Assembly (NCBI GenBank): GCA_030546905.1
Contig: JAUOPI010000010.1
Coordinates: 85,250-149,249 of the forward strand
Reading direction: 5' to 3'
Origin: Granulosicoccaceae sp. 1_MG-2023
Lineage (GTDB): Bacteria > Pseudomonadota > Gammaproteobacteria > Granulosicoccales > Granulosicoccaceae
DNA length: 64,000 nucleotides
Shown here: piece after piece, positions 39,595 to 51,175 of the stretch
Position numbering within the stretch: the stretch's first letter is position 1
Layout of the letters: each line of letters begins with the position of its first letter
Notes under the pieces: model-generated
Databases searched by the model: none
What the model was told of the DNA's origin: nothing
The model's input: the letters and a program-made list of their open reading frames with translations, nothing else
Made by a program: the position numbers and the translations under genes

Positions 39595-41703
39595 GTGACT
39601 TCATTTACCAAACAATTTCAGTACGGGGAGCAGATCGTTACGCTGCAAACCGGCGAAGTAGCACGCCAGGCCAGCTGCGCGGTTATCGCCAGCATGGGCG
39701 ATACGGTTGTGCTGGTTAGCGCGGTGGGCCGCAAAGAGGCGGCCCCCGGAGCGGATTTTTTTCCGCTGACGATTAACTACCAGGAGCGTACCTACGCTGC
39801 GGGTAAAATCCCCGGTGGCTTCTTCAAGCGCGAAGGTCGTCCGAGCGAAGCGGAAACGCTGACCGCGCGGCTGATCGACCGTCCGCTGCGTCCGCTCTTT
39901 CCGAAAGGCTTCCGTAACGAAGTTCAGGTTATCGCCACGGTGGTTTCTGTCGATCCTGAGATCGAGCCGGATATCGTTGCGATGATCGGTGCATCGGCAG
40001 CCGTGACCATCTCCGGTATGCCGTTTGCCGGCCCGATCGGTGGCGCGCGTGTCGGTTACATCGACGGCCAGTACGTGCTTAACCCGGCACGTTCGGCGAT
40101 GGAAAACTCCAAGCTTGACCTGGTGGTAGCCGGTACTGACAAGGCCGTGCTGATGGTTGAGTCCGAAGCCGAAGTGCTCTCCGAGCAGGTGATGCTGGAC
40201 GCGGTTGTGTTCGGTCACGAAGCCATGCAAGTGGCTATCACCGCCATCAAGGAACTGGCTGCCGAAGTTGGCAACCCGGCCTGGGAATGGACCGCACCGG
40301 AAGCCAATGAAGAGCTCGAAGCTGCAGTTAAAGCTGAAGTTGAAGCCGATCTGACCGCCGCTTACGGTATTGCTGAGAAGCAGGCCCGTTACGACCGTAT
40401 CGGTGAAGTCCGCGACGCGCTCGTTGCCAAGCTGGCGGCCGCTGAAGGTGAAGAAGGTTACAGTGAAGCGGACGTTAAAAACGCGTTTGCCAAGCTCGAG
40501 AAAGCCATTGTTCGTGGTCGGATTCTGGCCGGCGAAAAACGTATCGATGGCCGTGATACCCGTACGGTTCGTCCGATCTCGGTTCAGACCGGCGTTCTGC
40601 CGCGTACCCACGGTTCCGCGCTGTTTACACGTGGCGAAACCCAGGCGCTGGTTACCGCCACGCTGGGTACCACCCGTGATGCGCAGATTATCGACTCGCT
40701 GATGGGTGAGTACCGTGATGCATTTATGCTGCATTACAACTTCCCGCCGTACTGCGTGGGTGAAACCGGCTTTGTCGGCTCGCCCAAGCGTCGTGAGATC
40801 GGTCACGGTCGTCTGGCAAAACGCGGTGTTATCGCCGTGATGCCGTCGGAAGAAGAATTCCCTTACACCGTGCGTGTTGTTTCGGAAATCACTGAATCCA
40901 ACGGCTCGAGCTCCATGGCCAGTGTCTGTGGTAGCAGCCTGGCGCTGATGGATGCCGGCGTGCCGCTGGTCAAGCCGGTTGCCGGTATTGCCATGGGCCT
41001 GATCAAAGACGGCGATGAGCACGCGGTGCTGACGGATATCCTCGGCGACGAAGATCACCTCGGTGATATGGACTTCAAAGTAGCCGGTACCGACGAAGGT
41101 ATCACTGCGCTGCAGATGGACATTAAAATCGACGGCATCACCCGCGAAATTATGCAGTCCGCGCTGGAGCAGGCCAAAGAAGGGCGTCTGTTTATCCTCG
41201 GTGAGATGAACAAGGTTCTGCCTGAACCGCGTTCTGAGCTGTCGCGTCATGCGCCGCGCTTTATCACTGTGAAGATCCATCCGGAGAAAATCGCTGCGGT
41301 TATCGGTAAAGGCGGTGCGGTTATCCGTGCGCTGACCGAAGAGACCGGTGCGACGATCGACATCGGTGACGACGGCACAATCAAAATCGCTTCCAGCGAT
41401 CGTGAAGCCGGTGAAGAAGCCCGCCGCCGTATCGAGCAGATCACCGCGGACGTGGAAGTCGGTACGATCTACGAAGGCCGTGTTCAGAAGATCATGGACT
41501 TCGGTGCGTTCGTTAACATTCTGCCGGGTAAAGACGGTCTGGTTCACATCTCCCAGATCTCTGAAAACCGCGTGCAGAACGTTTCCGACGAGCTGAGCGA
41601 AGGTCAGATGGTGAAGGTCAAGGTGCTTGAAATTGACAAGCAGGGCCGTATCCGTTTGAGCATGAAAGCAGCAAACGAAGCGCCGAAAAGCGAAGGCGAG
41701 TAA
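39595..41703 (+). CDS. pnp: Polynucleotide phosphorylase
   Basis: PNPase is a 3'-5' phosphorolytic exoribonuclease of the RNA degradosome. The 702-residue protein has two RNase PH domains (about 1-230 and 300-540) joined by a helical domain, then a KH domain (about 555-615, [17 protein letters not shown]) and an S1 domain (about 620-690). The start is a GTG at 39595 with AGGA upstream, giving the expected N-terminus. A strong terminator follows. Confidence 0.97.
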   Translation: MTSFTKQFQYGEQIVTLQTGEVARQASCAVIASMGDTVVLVSAVGRKEAAPGADFFPLTINYQERTYAAGKIPGGFFKREGRPSEAETLTARLIDRPLRPLFPKGFRNEVQVIATVVSVDPEIEPDIVAMIGASAAVTISGMPFAGPIGGARVGYIDGQYVLNPARSAMENSKLDLVVAGTDKAVLMVESEAEVLSEQVMLDAVVFGHEAMQVAITAIKELAAEVGNPAWEWTAPEANEELEAAVKAEVEADLTAAYGIAEKQARYDRIGEVRDALVAKLAAAEGEEGYSEADVKNAFAKLEKAIVRGRILAGEKRIDGRDTRTVRPISVQTGVLPRTHGSALFTRGETQALVTATLGTTRDAQIIDSLMGEYRDAFMLHYNFPPYCVGETGFVGSPKRREIGHGRLAKRGVIAVMPSEEEFPYTVRVVSEITESNGSSSMASVCGSSLALMDAGVPLVKPVAGIAMGLIKDGDEHAVLTDILGDEDHLGDMDFKVAGTDEGITALQMDIKIDGITREIMQSALEQAKEGRLFILGEMNKVLPEPRSELSRHAPRFITVKIHPEKIAAVIGKGGAVIRALTEETGATIDIGDDGTIKIASSDREAGEEARRRIEQITADVEVGTIYEGRVQKIMDFGAFVNILPGKDGLVHISQISENRVQNVSDELSEGQMVKVKVLEIDKQGRIRLSMKAANEAPKSEGE

Positions 41704-41728
41704 CGGCTCAGGTCGTTAATCGCGTCAG

Positions 41729-41755
41729 AAAAAGGGGCTTCGGCCCCTTTTTTTG
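41729..41755 (+). terminator. Rho-independent terminator after pnp
   Basis: A GGGGC/GCCCC stem (41734-41747) closed by a TTCG tetraloop is flanked by A residues upstream and an eight-base T run downstream. Confidence 0.95.
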
Positions 41756-41770
41756 TGTCCGGTCAGGTTT

Positions 41771-42250
41771 ATGTCAGAGACTTCATTTACAGCGCAGGAT
41801 CACACCTTTATGGCGCGTGCACTGAGCCTTGCGGCTGAAGGCGGGCGCCTTGGTGAGGTGCCGGTCGGTGCGGTGATAGTGCGTGACGGTAAGGTGCTCG
41901 GGGAGGGCTATAACTGCCCGATCAGTGGTCATGATCCGACCGCCCATGCGGAGATTGTCGCTTTACGCGATGCGGCGATGCGTGAGGGTAATTACCGGCT
42001 GCCGGACACCACGCTCTATGTCACGCTTGAGCCTTGCACCATGTGCATGGGGGCGTTGATTCATGCACGTATCGCAAACGTGATCTATGCCGCTGACGAG
42101 CCCCGTGCCGGGGCGGTGCGCAGCCAGTTGAGTCTGGCCGATGCCGCGCATTACAACCACCGTATCACGGTCTCAGCGGGGCTGATGGCGGCGCAGTCCG
42201 CTCAGCTGCTCAAATCATTTTTTGCAGAGCGTCGCAAAAAGAAAAGCTGA
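41771..42250 (+). CDS. tadA: tRNA-specific adenosine deaminase
   Basis: TadA deaminates adenosine 34 to inosine in tRNA-Arg(ACG). The 159-residue protein has the zinc deaminase motifs TAHAEIVAL and EPCTMCMGAL, the TadA form of the cytidine-deaminase fold. The ATG at 41771 is chosen; a start at 41753 would lie within the pnp terminator. It ends with a basic tail (RRKKKS). Confidence 0.94.
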   Translation: MSETSFTAQDHTFMARALSLAAEGGRLGEVPVGAVIVRDGKVLGEGYNCPISGHDPTAHAEIVALRDAAMREGNYRLPDTTLYVTLEPCTMCMGALIHARIANVIYAADEPRAGAVRSQLSLADAAHYNHRITVSAGLMAAQSAQLLKSFFAERRKKKS

Positions 42251-42366
42251 ATGCCCTGCGGGGCGGATTTCTTGCCGTACTGAAACCGCCTTCACTTGTC
42301 CGGTCGCCGCTCTATGCCTTAGTGTTAACCCCATAATAATCACAATAAAAATAGGGGGAATGGTCT

Positions 42367-42966
42367 GTGTCTGTAGTGGTCCGTAAAGCACGTTGGTTGT
42401 TGCTGGCTCTGTTGGTCGGCGCCTCGCTTTTTCGGGTGAGTTTGTTTGCAGCCACGCGCAGTGCTGATGCGAGCTTGTGGCAGGGTATAGCGCAAGGCGA
42501 TTATGTGGTGCTGATGCGTCACGCGCAGGCGCCCGGTATCGGTGATCCGGCGGATTTCCAGCTCGGTGACTGCAGTACCCAGCGTAATCTGTCCGAGCGC
42601 GGACAGGCCCAGGCCGTCGCCATCGGCGAACTGATGCGCCTGCAGGGCGTGCGCGAACCACAGGTGCTGTCCTCGCAATGGTGCCGCTGTCTGGATACCG
42701 CTGAGGCGCTGGGCTACGGACCGGCCACCGCCGAGCCTTCACTTAACTCTGTTTTCCAACGCAGCGAGAAAGTCGCACAACAAAACCCGGCGCTTGAATC
42801 GCTGATCCGCGAGGCCGATAAAGCCGGCAAACCGACCATTCTGCTGACCCATCAGGTCAATATTTCAGCCTTGACCGGGATATTTCCCGCGTCCGGCGAA
42901 ATGCTGGTGATGGATGTGGATGATGAGGGCGCCCTGGTCGTTAAAGGTCGTATTAATCCGGCCTGA
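42367..42966 (+). CDS. Histidine phosphatase family protein, exported
   Basis: This 199-residue protein has an N-terminal hydrophobic signal or anchor (about 8-29) and a histidine-phosphatase domain. The catalytic motif is LMRHA (Arg51, His52), with an RNLSERG element and a second histidine in LLTHQVNISALTG. The substrate is unknown; the export signal argues for a periplasmic phosphatase and against a cytoplasmic SixA. The start is a GTG at 42367 with a G-rich ribosome site about 8 bases upstream. Confidence 0.82.
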   Translation: MSVVVRKARWLLLALLVGASLFRVSLFAATRSADASLWQGIAQGDYVVLMRHAQAPGIGDPADFQLGDCSTQRNLSERGQAQAVAIGELMRLQGVREPQVLSSQWCRCLDTAEALGYGPATAEPSLNSVFQRSEKVAQQNPALESLIREADKAGKPTILLTHQVNISALTGIFPASGEMLVMDVDDEGALVVKGRINPA

Positions 42967-43027
42967 AGCGGGCGCGCATTTCTGCGGCGGCTTTGCTAGG
43001 CTAGCAATCTCTTTATCCGGAATTCTC

Positions 43028-43504
43028 ATGCGTAATCCGCTTCCGCTTAACACCGGCGTTGTGACTGCCGTGATCCTGCAAGGTGACAAGCTTCTGATGA
43101 TGCTGCGTCAGCGTGAGGGCTTCTGGTGCCACGTGGCGGGCAAAATAGAGCAGGGTGAAACCGCCGTGCAGGCGGTGCTGCGGGAGATCCGCGAAGAGAC
43201 AGGGCTGCTGCCGCAAGCGCTTTATACGGCGGAGTTTGTCGAGCAGTTCTACGAAGTGCGCAAGAACCGCCTGGCCTTATGCCCGGCGTTTGTCGCACTG
43301 GCCGGTGACGACGCCGTTGTGCAGCTCAACCGGGAACACCGTGAATACCGTTGGTGTACTGTGGAGGAGGCGCATGCGCTTGCCTCATACCCGAATCAAC
43401 ACCTGCTGTACGACCACATTGCACGTTTTTTTCTCGAACAGGCGCCGTCGTCTTTGATGCAAGTGTTTCCGTTTTCGGAAGAAAATACAGATAAATTGAA
43501 ATAA
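43028..43504 (+). CDS. NUDIX hydrolase
   Basis: This 158-residue protein has a complete NUDIX box, from Gly38 to Leu60 with the REIREETG core, so it should hydrolyse a nucleoside-diphosphate-linked substrate with a metal ion. Segments such as GFWCHVAGKIEQGET and EHREYRWCTVEEA resemble NudB-type (dihydroneopterin triphosphate / dATP) enzymes, but the substrate cannot be fixed. The ATG at 43028 is chosen; the upstream open extension has no family-like sequence. Confidence 0.85.
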   Translation: MRNPLPLNTGVVTAVILQGDKLLMMLRQREGFWCHVAGKIEQGETAVQAVLREIREETGLLPQALYTAEFVEQFYEVRKNRLALCPAFVALAGDDAVVQLNREHREYRWCTVEEAHALASYPNQHLLYDHIARFFLEQAPSSLMQVFPFSEENTDKLK

Positions 43505-43695
43505 ATGTTGACTCAGGGTGGGTTCTCTATACACTGGGTCTTGGCTTGGAAGTAAAAGGCCGTCTACTTTCTGTTAAGTGTTCCGAAGTTTCCTCTGCGT
43601 GCATCGTCCCCTTTCCTCAAAGTATCCGACTCAGTCCTGCCTAGCCAATACGCCACAAAGGTGGCAGTTTAATTAGCATTATTTAGGAAAATCTT
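43505..43695 (+). promoter_or_regulatory. Long 5' leader region of the cold-shock gene
   Basis: This 191-base gap probably holds the promoter and long untranslated leader typical of cold-shock genes. TTGACT (43508-43513) and TATACA (43528-43533) are 14 bases apart, shorter than ideal. A good AGGAAAA ribosome site lies just before the ATG. I could not identify a clear cold box. Confidence 0.45.
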
Positions 43696-43905
43696 ATGTC
43701 AAACACGACTACTGGTACGGTTAAATGGTTCAACGAAGCGAAAGGTTTCGGCTTCATTGAGCAAGAAAACGGACCGGACGTATTCGCACACTTCAGCGCT
43801 ATCCAGGGCTCTGGTTTCAAAACTCTCGCTGAAGGTCAACGTGTTCAGTTCAACGTCACGCAGGGTCAGAAAGGCCCGCAGGCTGAGAACATCGTCGCTA
43901 TCTAA
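43696..43905 (+). CDS. Cold-shock protein, CspA family
   Basis: This 69-residue single-stranded nucleic-acid-binding protein has one cold-shock domain with RNP1 (KGFGFI) and RNP2 (VFAHFSAI). It begins [12 protein letters not shown] like CspA/CspD proteins and probably acts as an RNA chaperone. The long leader and strong terminator make it a single-gene unit. Which E. coli paralogue it matches cannot be decided. Confidence 0.94.
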   Translation: MSNTTTGTVKWFNEAKGFGFIEQENGPDVFAHFSAIQGSGFKTLAEGQRVQFNVTQGQKGPQAENIVAI

Positions 43906-43964
43906 GTGATAAATCAGCGGCCGCCCGATCAATGGGCAGAGCTGCGAGCGACTGAATGCGCTCT

Positions 43965-43996
43965 AAAACGGCACCTGACGGGTGCCGTTTTTTTTT
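43965..43996 (+). terminator. Rho-independent terminator after the cold-shock gene
   Basis: AAAACGGCACC at 43965-43975 pairs with GGTGCCGTTTT at 43981-43991 around TGACG, followed by more T residues. Confidence 0.94.
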
Positions 43997-44125
43997 GGCC
44001 TGTAAAAATTGTGTTTGGTGTTGTTTGACCCTGTCCCTGTCGCACGGTTTAATAGCTGTGTTGCGTCACAGCAGCACCCGCCACACACATCTTAATTCTA
44101 CAAATAATAAGGCCTGATACTGAGC

Positions 44126-44764
44126 ATGAAATTGACAGCAATAGAAGCATTGAACCGTCTTAAAGAGGGTAACAAGCGGTTTGTTGAGGGACGCAGCGCG
44201 ATGAGGGATGAGGAACATCCGGAGCGCCGAAATGCCCTGGTCGGCGGGCAGAATCCGTTTGCGATTATTCTCGGCTGTTCTGACTCGCGTGTGCCGGCCG
44301 AGCTGGTCTTTGATCAGGGCCTGGGAGATCTGTTTGTGATCCGGGTTGCCGGAAATATCGTCGCGCCCTCACAGGTTGGCAGCGTGGAATTCGCGGCCAG
44401 TCGCTTCGGCACGCGGCTGGTTGTGGTGCTGGGGCACACAAACTGCGGTGCCATCAACGCCACTGTCAGTGAGCTTGAGCAACCCACCGAACAGCGTTCA
44501 CCGAATCTCAAATCCATTGTCAGCCGCATCCGTCCTTCGGTTGAAGCGCTCATGGATGCCGGGGTTTGTGAGGACCGCGAAACCCTGATCCGGCATGCCG
44601 GACGGGCCAATATCCGTGCTTCCTGTAACCAGTTGCGCCACGGCTCACAGTTGCTTGAAGAGCTGATCGACAACGAAGGGCTGTTGGTTGTGGGCGCGGA
44701 ATACTGTCTGGAAGCCGGTGAAGTGGTTTTCTTTGATGGTGTCAGCGGACTCGCGCAAGCGTGA
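44126..44764 (+). CDS. Beta-class carbonic anhydrase
   Basis: This 212-residue enzyme interconverts CO2 and bicarbonate. Zinc ligands and active-site residues are visible: Cys51 and Asp53 in GCSDSRVP, and His104 and Cys107 in GHTNCGA. It has no signal peptide, so it is cytoplasmic and could supply bicarbonate, for example to carbamoyl-phosphate synthase and carboxylases. Its stop overlaps the start of the next gene (GTGA). Confidence 0.95.
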   Translation: MKLTAIEALNRLKEGNKRFVEGRSAMRDEEHPERRNALVGGQNPFAIILGCSDSRVPAELVFDQGLGDLFVIRVAGNIVAPSQVGSVEFAASRFGTRLVVVLGHTNCGAINATVSELEQPTEQRSPNLKSIVSRIRPSVEALMDAGVCEDRETLIRHAGRANIRASCNQLRHGSQLLEELIDNEGLLVVGAEYCLEAGEVVFFDGVSGLAQA

Positions 44765-45156
44765 CCAAAACCGGCCGGCAACGGCTTCTGGTCAGTGTGT
44801 TTGTCGCCGTGCTGGCCGTGTTGCTGGCGCTGGCGGCGCAGTTCAGCGAACGGGCCCGCCTGCTGGCGGTGCTGGTCGCACTGCTGAGTCTGGTCAGCTT
44901 TGTTGCCTATGCGGCGGACAAATCCGCGGCGCGCAAGCGGCAGTGGCGTACGCCGGAGAAAACCCTGCATGTATTGGCGCTGGCCGGTGGCTGGCCCGGG
45001 GCCTTGCTGGCGCAATACTGGTTCCGGCATAAAACCCAAAAAGCGTCCTTCCGTCTGGTGTTCCGCCTGACGGTGCTGGCCAATATTCTGTTGTGCTGGT
45101 TTCTTCTGACACCGCAGGGCAATGCCTGGCTGGCCGGGCTGCTCGCGCGGCTTTAG
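44761..45156 (+). CDS. DUF1294 membrane protein
   Basis: This 131-residue protein has about four hydrophobic segments and the DUF1294 signature YAADKSAARKRQWRTPEKTL, followed by GGWPGALLAQ and RHKTQKASF. The function is unknown. In some bacteria the domain is fused to a cold-shock domain; here it is separate, although a cold-shock gene lies about 860 bases upstream. It starts at a GTG that overlaps the carbonic anhydrase stop. Confidence 0.85.
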   Translation: MTKTGRQRLLVSVFVAVLAVLLALAAQFSERARLLAVLVALLSLVSFVAYAADKSAARKRQWRTPEKTLHVLALAGGWPGALLAQYWFRHKTQKASFRLVFRLTVLANILLCWFLLTPQGNAWLAGLLARL

Positions 45157-45162
45157 GGGCGT

Positions 45163-45828
45163 TCAGTCGGCGGTATCTGCGCCGTAGCGCCTGAGCAGCT
45201 TCAGGTATTGCGCACGCGCCACCGTGGTGGCCCCCATGGACTCCAGATGCGGGGTGCTGAGCTGGCAGTCGATCAAGGCGTAGCCCATCTCGCGGGCCAG
45301 ATAAACCAGCGCCACTTTTGATGCATCGGAGACGCGGCTGAACATGGACTCGCCGACAAAAACGCGTCCGACGACCACGCCGTATAAACCACCGACCAAC
45401 TGATCATCGGCCCAGACTTCGACCGAGCGGGCGAGCCCGGCGTCAGCCAGTGCCGAGTAGGCGCAGATCATACTGTCGGTAATCCAGGTGCCGTTGCTGT
45501 CGCGGCGCGGTGCGGCGCATTGGCGCATCACTTCCGTAAAACACTGGTCCGTGGTGACTCTGAGATGACCTTTGCGCAGGGTTTTGGCCAGGCTGCGGCG
45601 CACTTTCAGCTCGCCGGGCCAGAGTATGCAGCGCGGATCGGGAGACCACCACAGCACCGGATCGCCTTCTTCAAACCAGGGGAAAACCGCGTTGCGGTAG
45701 GCGAGCATCAGACGCGCAGGGCTGAGCGCGCCGCCGGCCATCAACAGTCCGTTCGGTTCCGCCAGAGCCTGATCTGGCGGCGGGAAGGGCGTGGTTTCAT
45801 CATCGCTGGCGAGGAAAGGTATGGGCAT
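45163..45828 (-). CDS. aat: Leucyl/phenylalanyl-tRNA-protein transferase
   Basis: Aat adds Leu or Phe to proteins with N-terminal Arg or Lys, marking them for ClpAP degradation (N-degron pathway). The 221-residue protein has the family motifs FPWFEEGDPVLWWSPDPRC and ESMFSRVSDASK. It lies downstream of the DUF482 gene on the same strand. The usual partners ate, infA and clpA do not follow; instead it converges on the DUF1294 gene with a 6-base gap. Confidence 0.95.
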   Translation of the reverse strand: MPIPFLASDDETTPFPPPDQALAEPNGLLMAGGALSPARLMLAYRNAVFPWFEEGDPVLWWSPDPRCILWPGELKVRRSLAKTLRKGHLRVTTDQCFTEVMRQCAAPRRDSNGTWITDSMICAYSALADAGLARSVEVWADDQLVGGLYGVVVGRVFVGESMFSRVSDASKVALVYLAREMGYALIDCQLSTPHLESMGATTVARAQYLKLLRRYGADTAD

Positions 45829-45855
45829 GCAAGTGTCCGTTGTCCGGTGTGCGGC

Positions 45856-47004
45856 TTATGACGCCGGGTAGTGTTCATTAAACGGCAAGAGCGTGCCGAG
45901 TTGTTCGCGGCGTTTTTCGACCATGGCGCGTTCCTGTGTGAGGTAGCGCCCGACAGCTTCATTAAAGCCTTCGTCGAACAAACGGTGCGCCGACCAGGTC
46001 AGGGTAGGGTGAAAGCCGCGGGTAATTTTGTGTTCGCCCTGGGCGCCCGGTTCAAAGCGCTTGAGCTTATGTTCAATGCAATAGTCGATGCCCTGATAAA
46101 AACAGGCCTCGAAATGCAGGTTCCGGTACTGGCGGAAGCAGCCCCAGTAGCGCCCGTAAAGGGTTTCCTCGTCACGTAACATGACCGCACAGGCGGCGAT
46201 GCCCTGCTCGTCGCGGGCAAAGACGATAACAAAATTCTCACCCATGGTGCGCCCGACCTGCTGGAAAAAGGCTTCGGACAGGGAAGCCTCACCCCATTTG
46301 CGGTCAAAGGTGCTGGCATAGAGCGCACAGACCACGGACCATTCAGCCTCGCTCAGGCTGTCGCCGCTGCGCACTTCCAGTTGCAGGTCCTGTTCTGCCA
46401 CCGAGCGGCGTTCGCGTTTGATGGTTTTGCGCCGCTTGGCGGTGCAGTCGGCGAGAAAGTCATCAAAGCTGCTGTAGTCGCGGTTATACCAGTGGTACTG
46501 ACAATCGTTACGCAGCGCGGTGTGATCGGTGCCGGCCAGCAGCTCGCGTTCGTCGTCGGTGGGAAACAGCCAGTGCACGCCTGAGAGTTTGCCCGCGTCA
46601 GCGTACTCATGCACGGCGCGGATCAGCAGACCCGCGATCAGTTCGCGGTCAGCCTCAGGCGCGGTCAGCAGACGCTGGCCTGTGACCGGGGTATAAGGCA
46701 CGGCGACCACCAGCTTGGGGTAATAACGCAGCCCGTGCTCCTCATAGGCTTCGGCCCAGCTCCAATCGAAAACGAACTCCCCGTAGGAATTGGTCTTGAT
46801 ATAGGCAGGGCAGGCGCCGAGCAGCTGCCCGTCGTTGCCGAGGGTGAAATAGCGCGGAAACCAGCCGTGCTGTTCGCCGAGACAGCCGGTTTGTTCCAGC
46901 GCCAGCAGAAACTCATGGCGCAGGAACGGGTTGCCGTTGCGGTTGAGGCGGTTCCAGTCGGTCGCATCGATCGCGGCCAGTGAGTCATGCACGTGCACTT
47001 GCAT
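45856..47004 (-). CDS. DUF482 / GNAT-fold acyltransferase-like protein
   Basis: This 382-residue protein matches the DUF482 (COG3146) family, with a GNAT/FemAB-like fold and segments such as NPFLRHEFLLALE, YYPKLVVAVPYTPVTG and FEACFYQGIDYCIEH. Members have been annotated as peptidoglycan-bridge-like or general acyltransferases, but the substrate is unknown. The ATG at 47004 has GGAG upstream. It lies between trxB and aat on the same strand, but trxB ends in its own terminator. Confidence 0.85.
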   Translation of the reverse strand: MQVHVHDSLAAIDATDWNRLNRNGNPFLRHEFLLALEQTGCLGEQHGWFPRYFTLGNDGQLLGACPAYIKTNSYGEFVFDWSWAEAYEEHGLRYYPKLVVAVPYTPVTGQRLLTAPEADRELIAGLLIRAVHEYADAGKLSGVHWLFPTDDERELLAGTDHTALRNDCQYHWYNRDYSSFDDFLADCTAKRRKTIKRERRSVAEQDLQLEVRSGDSLSEAEWSVVCALYASTFDRKWGEASLSEAFFQQVGRTMGENFVIVFARDEQGIAACAVMLRDEETLYGRYWGCFRQYRNLHFEACFYQGIDYCIEHKLKRFEPGAQGEHKITRGFHPTLTWSAHRLFDEGFNEAVGRYLTQERAMVEKRREQLGTLLPFNEHYPAS

Positions 47005-47033
47005 GTGATCGCTCCGCGGCAGGGGGCAGAAAC

Positions 47034-47067
47034 AAAAACGGCGCGGAGCGTTCAGGCCCCGCGCCGT
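47034..47067 (-). terminator. Rho-independent terminator after trxB
   Basis: On the minus strand a 9-bp stem (ACGGCGCGG 47038-47046 with CCGCGCCGT 47059-47067) is followed by a T run. It directly follows the trxB stop. Confidence 0.88.
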
Positions 47068-47079
47068 GACAGTGCGTGT

Positions 47080-48153
<1,074 letters not shown>

Positions 48154-48331
48154 TCACTGTCACCGGACGTTCCGGATTTCTCTGCTACACTCATTCGATA
48201 TTCCTGCTAAATCTCTGGTTTATTCCCCGGTTTTCAAGTGCCCGGACGTCGTGCGTTAAGCGTGCTGCGTCGGCCGCTGGTTCGGCTATGGCTGCCGACC
48301 CGGGGATAATCGGCATTCGGATTACAGATCA

Positions 48332-51079
48332 TTGTCACAAGCACAGGCAAAACCTAAAGCAACCCGCAGTAAACGTACGGCAACGCGGGCGAAAAAAGCG
48401 CCGGTCAGAAAAAAACGCACAACGGTCAAGCGCGCCGGCAGTAAAACCACGGCAAAGGTGAATTCCCTGTCACGGGCCCGTTCGCCCGAAGCGGTTGGCC
48501 ACTTGTCGCGCGGGGTGCGCGAAATCACCGGTATTACCATGATGGCGGTGGCAGCGGTGTTGCTGCTGGCGCTGATGAGTTTTAACGTGGCCGATCCCGG
48601 TTGGTCACATACCGGACTGGGTGAGCGGGTGCGCAATGCCGGTGGCGTTGCCGGGGCCTGGTTCGCCGATGTGACGTTCTATCTGCTCGGCTATATGGGC
48701 TTTCTGGTGCCGGCCATTGTGGCCTTTCTGGGCTGGGTGATGTTCTATGAATCACGTCCGCAAAAAGCCCGTAACGCACCCTTCACGCTGGTTCGTCTGA
48801 CCGGTCTGGCGATTATGCTGCCGACCGCCTGCGGACTGGCCGATCTGCATTTTGCGGTCACGCCTGACAGCCTGCCGCTGGGTGTCGACGGCGGTGGCCT
48901 GCTGGGCTCGGTCGTGGCCGGCACCTTTGTACAGATTCTCAGCCCGCTCGGGGCAACATTGATTCTGCTGGCCTTGTTCCTCGGTTCATTTTCACTGGCG
49001 ACCCGCATTTCCTGGCTCTATATGACCGAGGCGATCGGCGGCGTGCTGCTCGGCGGAGTCGCGGTGATTGCCGACGGCATACAGAATATGTTGCTGGCGC
49101 ACAGCGTGTATCGTCAGGAAAAAGCCGTACGCCGTGAGCAAATGCGTGAGCTGCGTGCAGCGGAAAAAGCCGCTCAGCTCAAGCAGCGCGAGCAGGCCCG
49201 CATACTGCGCCAGCAGGAAAAAGAACAAGCCCGCGCCGAGCGTGAAGCACGCAAAGCCGAACGTCTGGCGGCAGCCAAAGAAAAAGCCCGTCAGGCCGCT
49301 GAAGCGGCGCGCAATGCCAAGGCACAGCTGGCGCTGGCGCGGGAACAGGCGCAGCAGCCGGGCCTTGATGAGGATGAAGATCATATTCCGGTTCTGTTGA
49401 AAAAGCCGCAGCAGGCCAAACGTGGGGCAGACGAACCGGCCGCAGCCAAGCCGCCGGTCGCAGAGCAGAAAGTGCCGCAGATACCGGTGCCGGAGAAGCC
49501 CAAGGCGGCGAAGAAAATCAAACCCGTGGCCAAGCGCGACGACAAGCAGTACAAGCTGTTCGAAGGCGAGCAGGAATCGGCGTTGCCGCCCTTGTCCATG
49601 CTCGATGAGCCGCAGCCGCAATCGATCGGTTACAGCGAGCTTGAGCTGGAGAATATGTCGCGCCTGCTCGAAGAGCGTCTGGCCGATTTTAAAGTCACCG
49701 CCGAAGTGGTGGCGGTGCAGCCCGGACCGGTCATTACCCGTTTCGAGCTGGAGCTGGCACCCGGCACGAAGGCGAGCAAAATCTCCGGCCTGTCCAGTGA
49801 TATCGCGCGTTCCATGTCGCTGGTCAGCGTGCGGGTGGTGGAAGTCATCCGCGGTAAGTCCACCATCGGTATCGAGATTCCCAACGAGAAGCGCGAGATC
49901 GTGCAGCTCAGCGAGATTATCCGCTCGAAGAAATACAGCGATTCCAAATCACCGCTGACGCTGGCGCTGGGCAAAGACATCGGCGGCAATCCGGTGGTCG
50001 CGGATCTGGCCAAAATGCCACACCTGCTGGTCGCCGGTACCACCGGTTCGGGTAAGTCGGTGGGGGTTAACACCATGCTTACCAGCCTGTTGTACAAATC
50101 CACCGCGGATGAAGTGCGCCTGATTCTGATCGACCCGAAAATGCTGGAACTGTCGGTCTACGAAGATATTCCGCATCTGCTGGCGCCGGTGGTCACTGAC
50201 ATGAAAGAAGCGGCCAATGCGCTGCGCTGGTCGGTCGGCGAGATGGAACGGCGCTATAAGCTGATGTCCAAGCTTGGCGTGCGCAATATTGCCGGTTACA
50301 ACAAAAAAGTCCGCCAGGCGATCGAAGACGGCGAACCGATCGAAGATCCGCTGTACAAAAAAGAAGAAGCCTTTGACCCCGAGGCGCCGGTGCCGACGCT
50401 CGAGCCGCTGCCCTATATCGTGGTGGTGGTCGACGAATTCGCCGACATGATTATGGTGGTGGGCAAGAAGGTCGAAGAGCTGATTGCGCGTATCGCACAG
50501 AAGGCACGGGCGGCCGGTATCCACCTGATCCTGGCGACCCAGCGGCCGTCCACCGATGTCATCACCGGTCTGATCAAATCCAATATCCCGACCCGTATGG
50601 CGTTTCAGGTCTCGACCAAACTGGACTCGCGCATCATCCTCGATCAGGGCGGCGCCGAATCGCTGCTCGGTCACGGTGATATGTTGTTCCTGCCGCCGGG
50701 TACCGCGCAGGCCGAACGGGTTCACGGCGCTTTTATCGATGACCACGAAGTGCACAATGTGGTCGGCTACCTCAAGCAACAGGGCGAGGCGAATTACATC
50801 GAGGGCGTGCTCGACGAGCCGTCCAGCCCGATTCCGGGACTGCCGGCCGATATCGCCGGCGGTGATGACGGCGGTGACAAGGACGCGCTCTACGATCAGG
50901 CCGTGGCCATCGTGACCGAATCGCGCAAAGCCTCGATTTCGTATGTGCAGCGCCGTTTACGTATCGGCTACAACCGCGCCGCGCGCTTGGTCGAGGAAAT
51001 GGAAGAGGGCGGTGTGGTATCGCAGGTCAGGGCCAACGGTCAGCGCGAAGTACTCGCGCCGCCTCCGCCGCCGGCCTGA
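48332..51079 (+). CDS. ftsK: DNA translocase FtsK
   Basis: FtsK pumps DNA at the septum and activates XerCD at dif. The 915-residue protein has a basic N-terminal tail, four membrane helices (about 65-240), a long Ala/Arg/Glu/Lys-rich linker (about 255-430), the RecA-like motor with Walker A GTTGSGKS (about 570-577), and the C-terminal gamma winged helix ([23 protein letters not shown]) that reads KOPS sites. The start is a TTG at 48332; the true N-terminus is uncertain. The gap to trxB (298 bases) shows no other gene. Confidence 0.96.
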   Translation: MSQAQAKPKATRSKRTATRAKKAPVRKKRTTVKRAGSKTTAKVNSLSRARSPEAVGHLSRGVREITGITMMAVAAVLLLALMSFNVADPGWSHTGLGERVRNAGGVAGAWFADVTFYLLGYMGFLVPAIVAFLGWVMFYESRPQKARNAPFTLVRLTGLAIMLPTACGLADLHFAVTPDSLPLGVDGGGLLGSVVAGTFVQILSPLGATLILLALFLGSFSLATRISWLYMTEAIGGVLLGGVAVIADGIQNMLLAHSVYRQEKAVRREQMRELRAAEKAAQLKQREQARILRQQEKEQARAEREARKAERLAAAKEKARQAAEAARNAKAQLALAREQAQQPGLDEDEDHIPVLLKKPQQAKRGADEPAAAKPPVAEQKVPQIPVPEKPKAAKKIKPVAKRDDKQYKLFEGEQESALPPLSMLDEPQPQSIGYSELELENMSRLLEERLADFKVTAEVVAVQPGPVITRFELELAPGTKASKISGLSSDIARSMSLVSVRVVEVIRGKSTIGIEIPNEKREIVQLSEIIRSKKYSDSKSPLTLALGKDIGGNPVVADLAKMPHLLVAGTTGSGKSVGVNTMLTSLLYKSTADEVRLILIDPKMLELSVYEDIPHLLAPVVTDMKEAANALRWSVGEMERRYKLMSKLGVRNIAGYNKKVRQAIEDGEPIEDPLYKKEEAFDPEAPVPTLEPLPYIVVVVDEFADMIMVVGKKVEELIARIAQKARAAGIHLILATQRPSTDVITGLIKSNIPTRMAFQVSTKLDSRIILDQGGAESLLGHGDMLFLPPGTAQAERVHGAFIDDHEVHNVVGYLKQQGEANYIEGVLDEPSSPIPGLPADIAGGDDGGDKDALYDQAVAIVTESRKASISYVQRRLRIGYNRAARLVEEMEEGGVVSQVRANGQREVLAPPPPPA

Positions 51080-51175
51080 TGCGGCGTGCTGCTTTCCTGA
51101 CCGCAATCGGCCTGTTCGGCTCCCGTACAGACAGCTTTGCTAAGATGCGCTGCAACTTAACATCACGGAAACTCT

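Noticed and set aside
39601..41547. A 648-codon open frame on the minus strand opposite pnp
   Set aside because: It is the antisense shadow of a highly biased coding sequence. The translation has no recognisable domain, and pnp itself is certain.
42914..43027. Longer N-terminus for the NUDIX protein
   Set aside because: The upstream codons overlap the phosphatase gene end and give no NUDIX-like sequence; the ATG at 43028 gives the normal family length.
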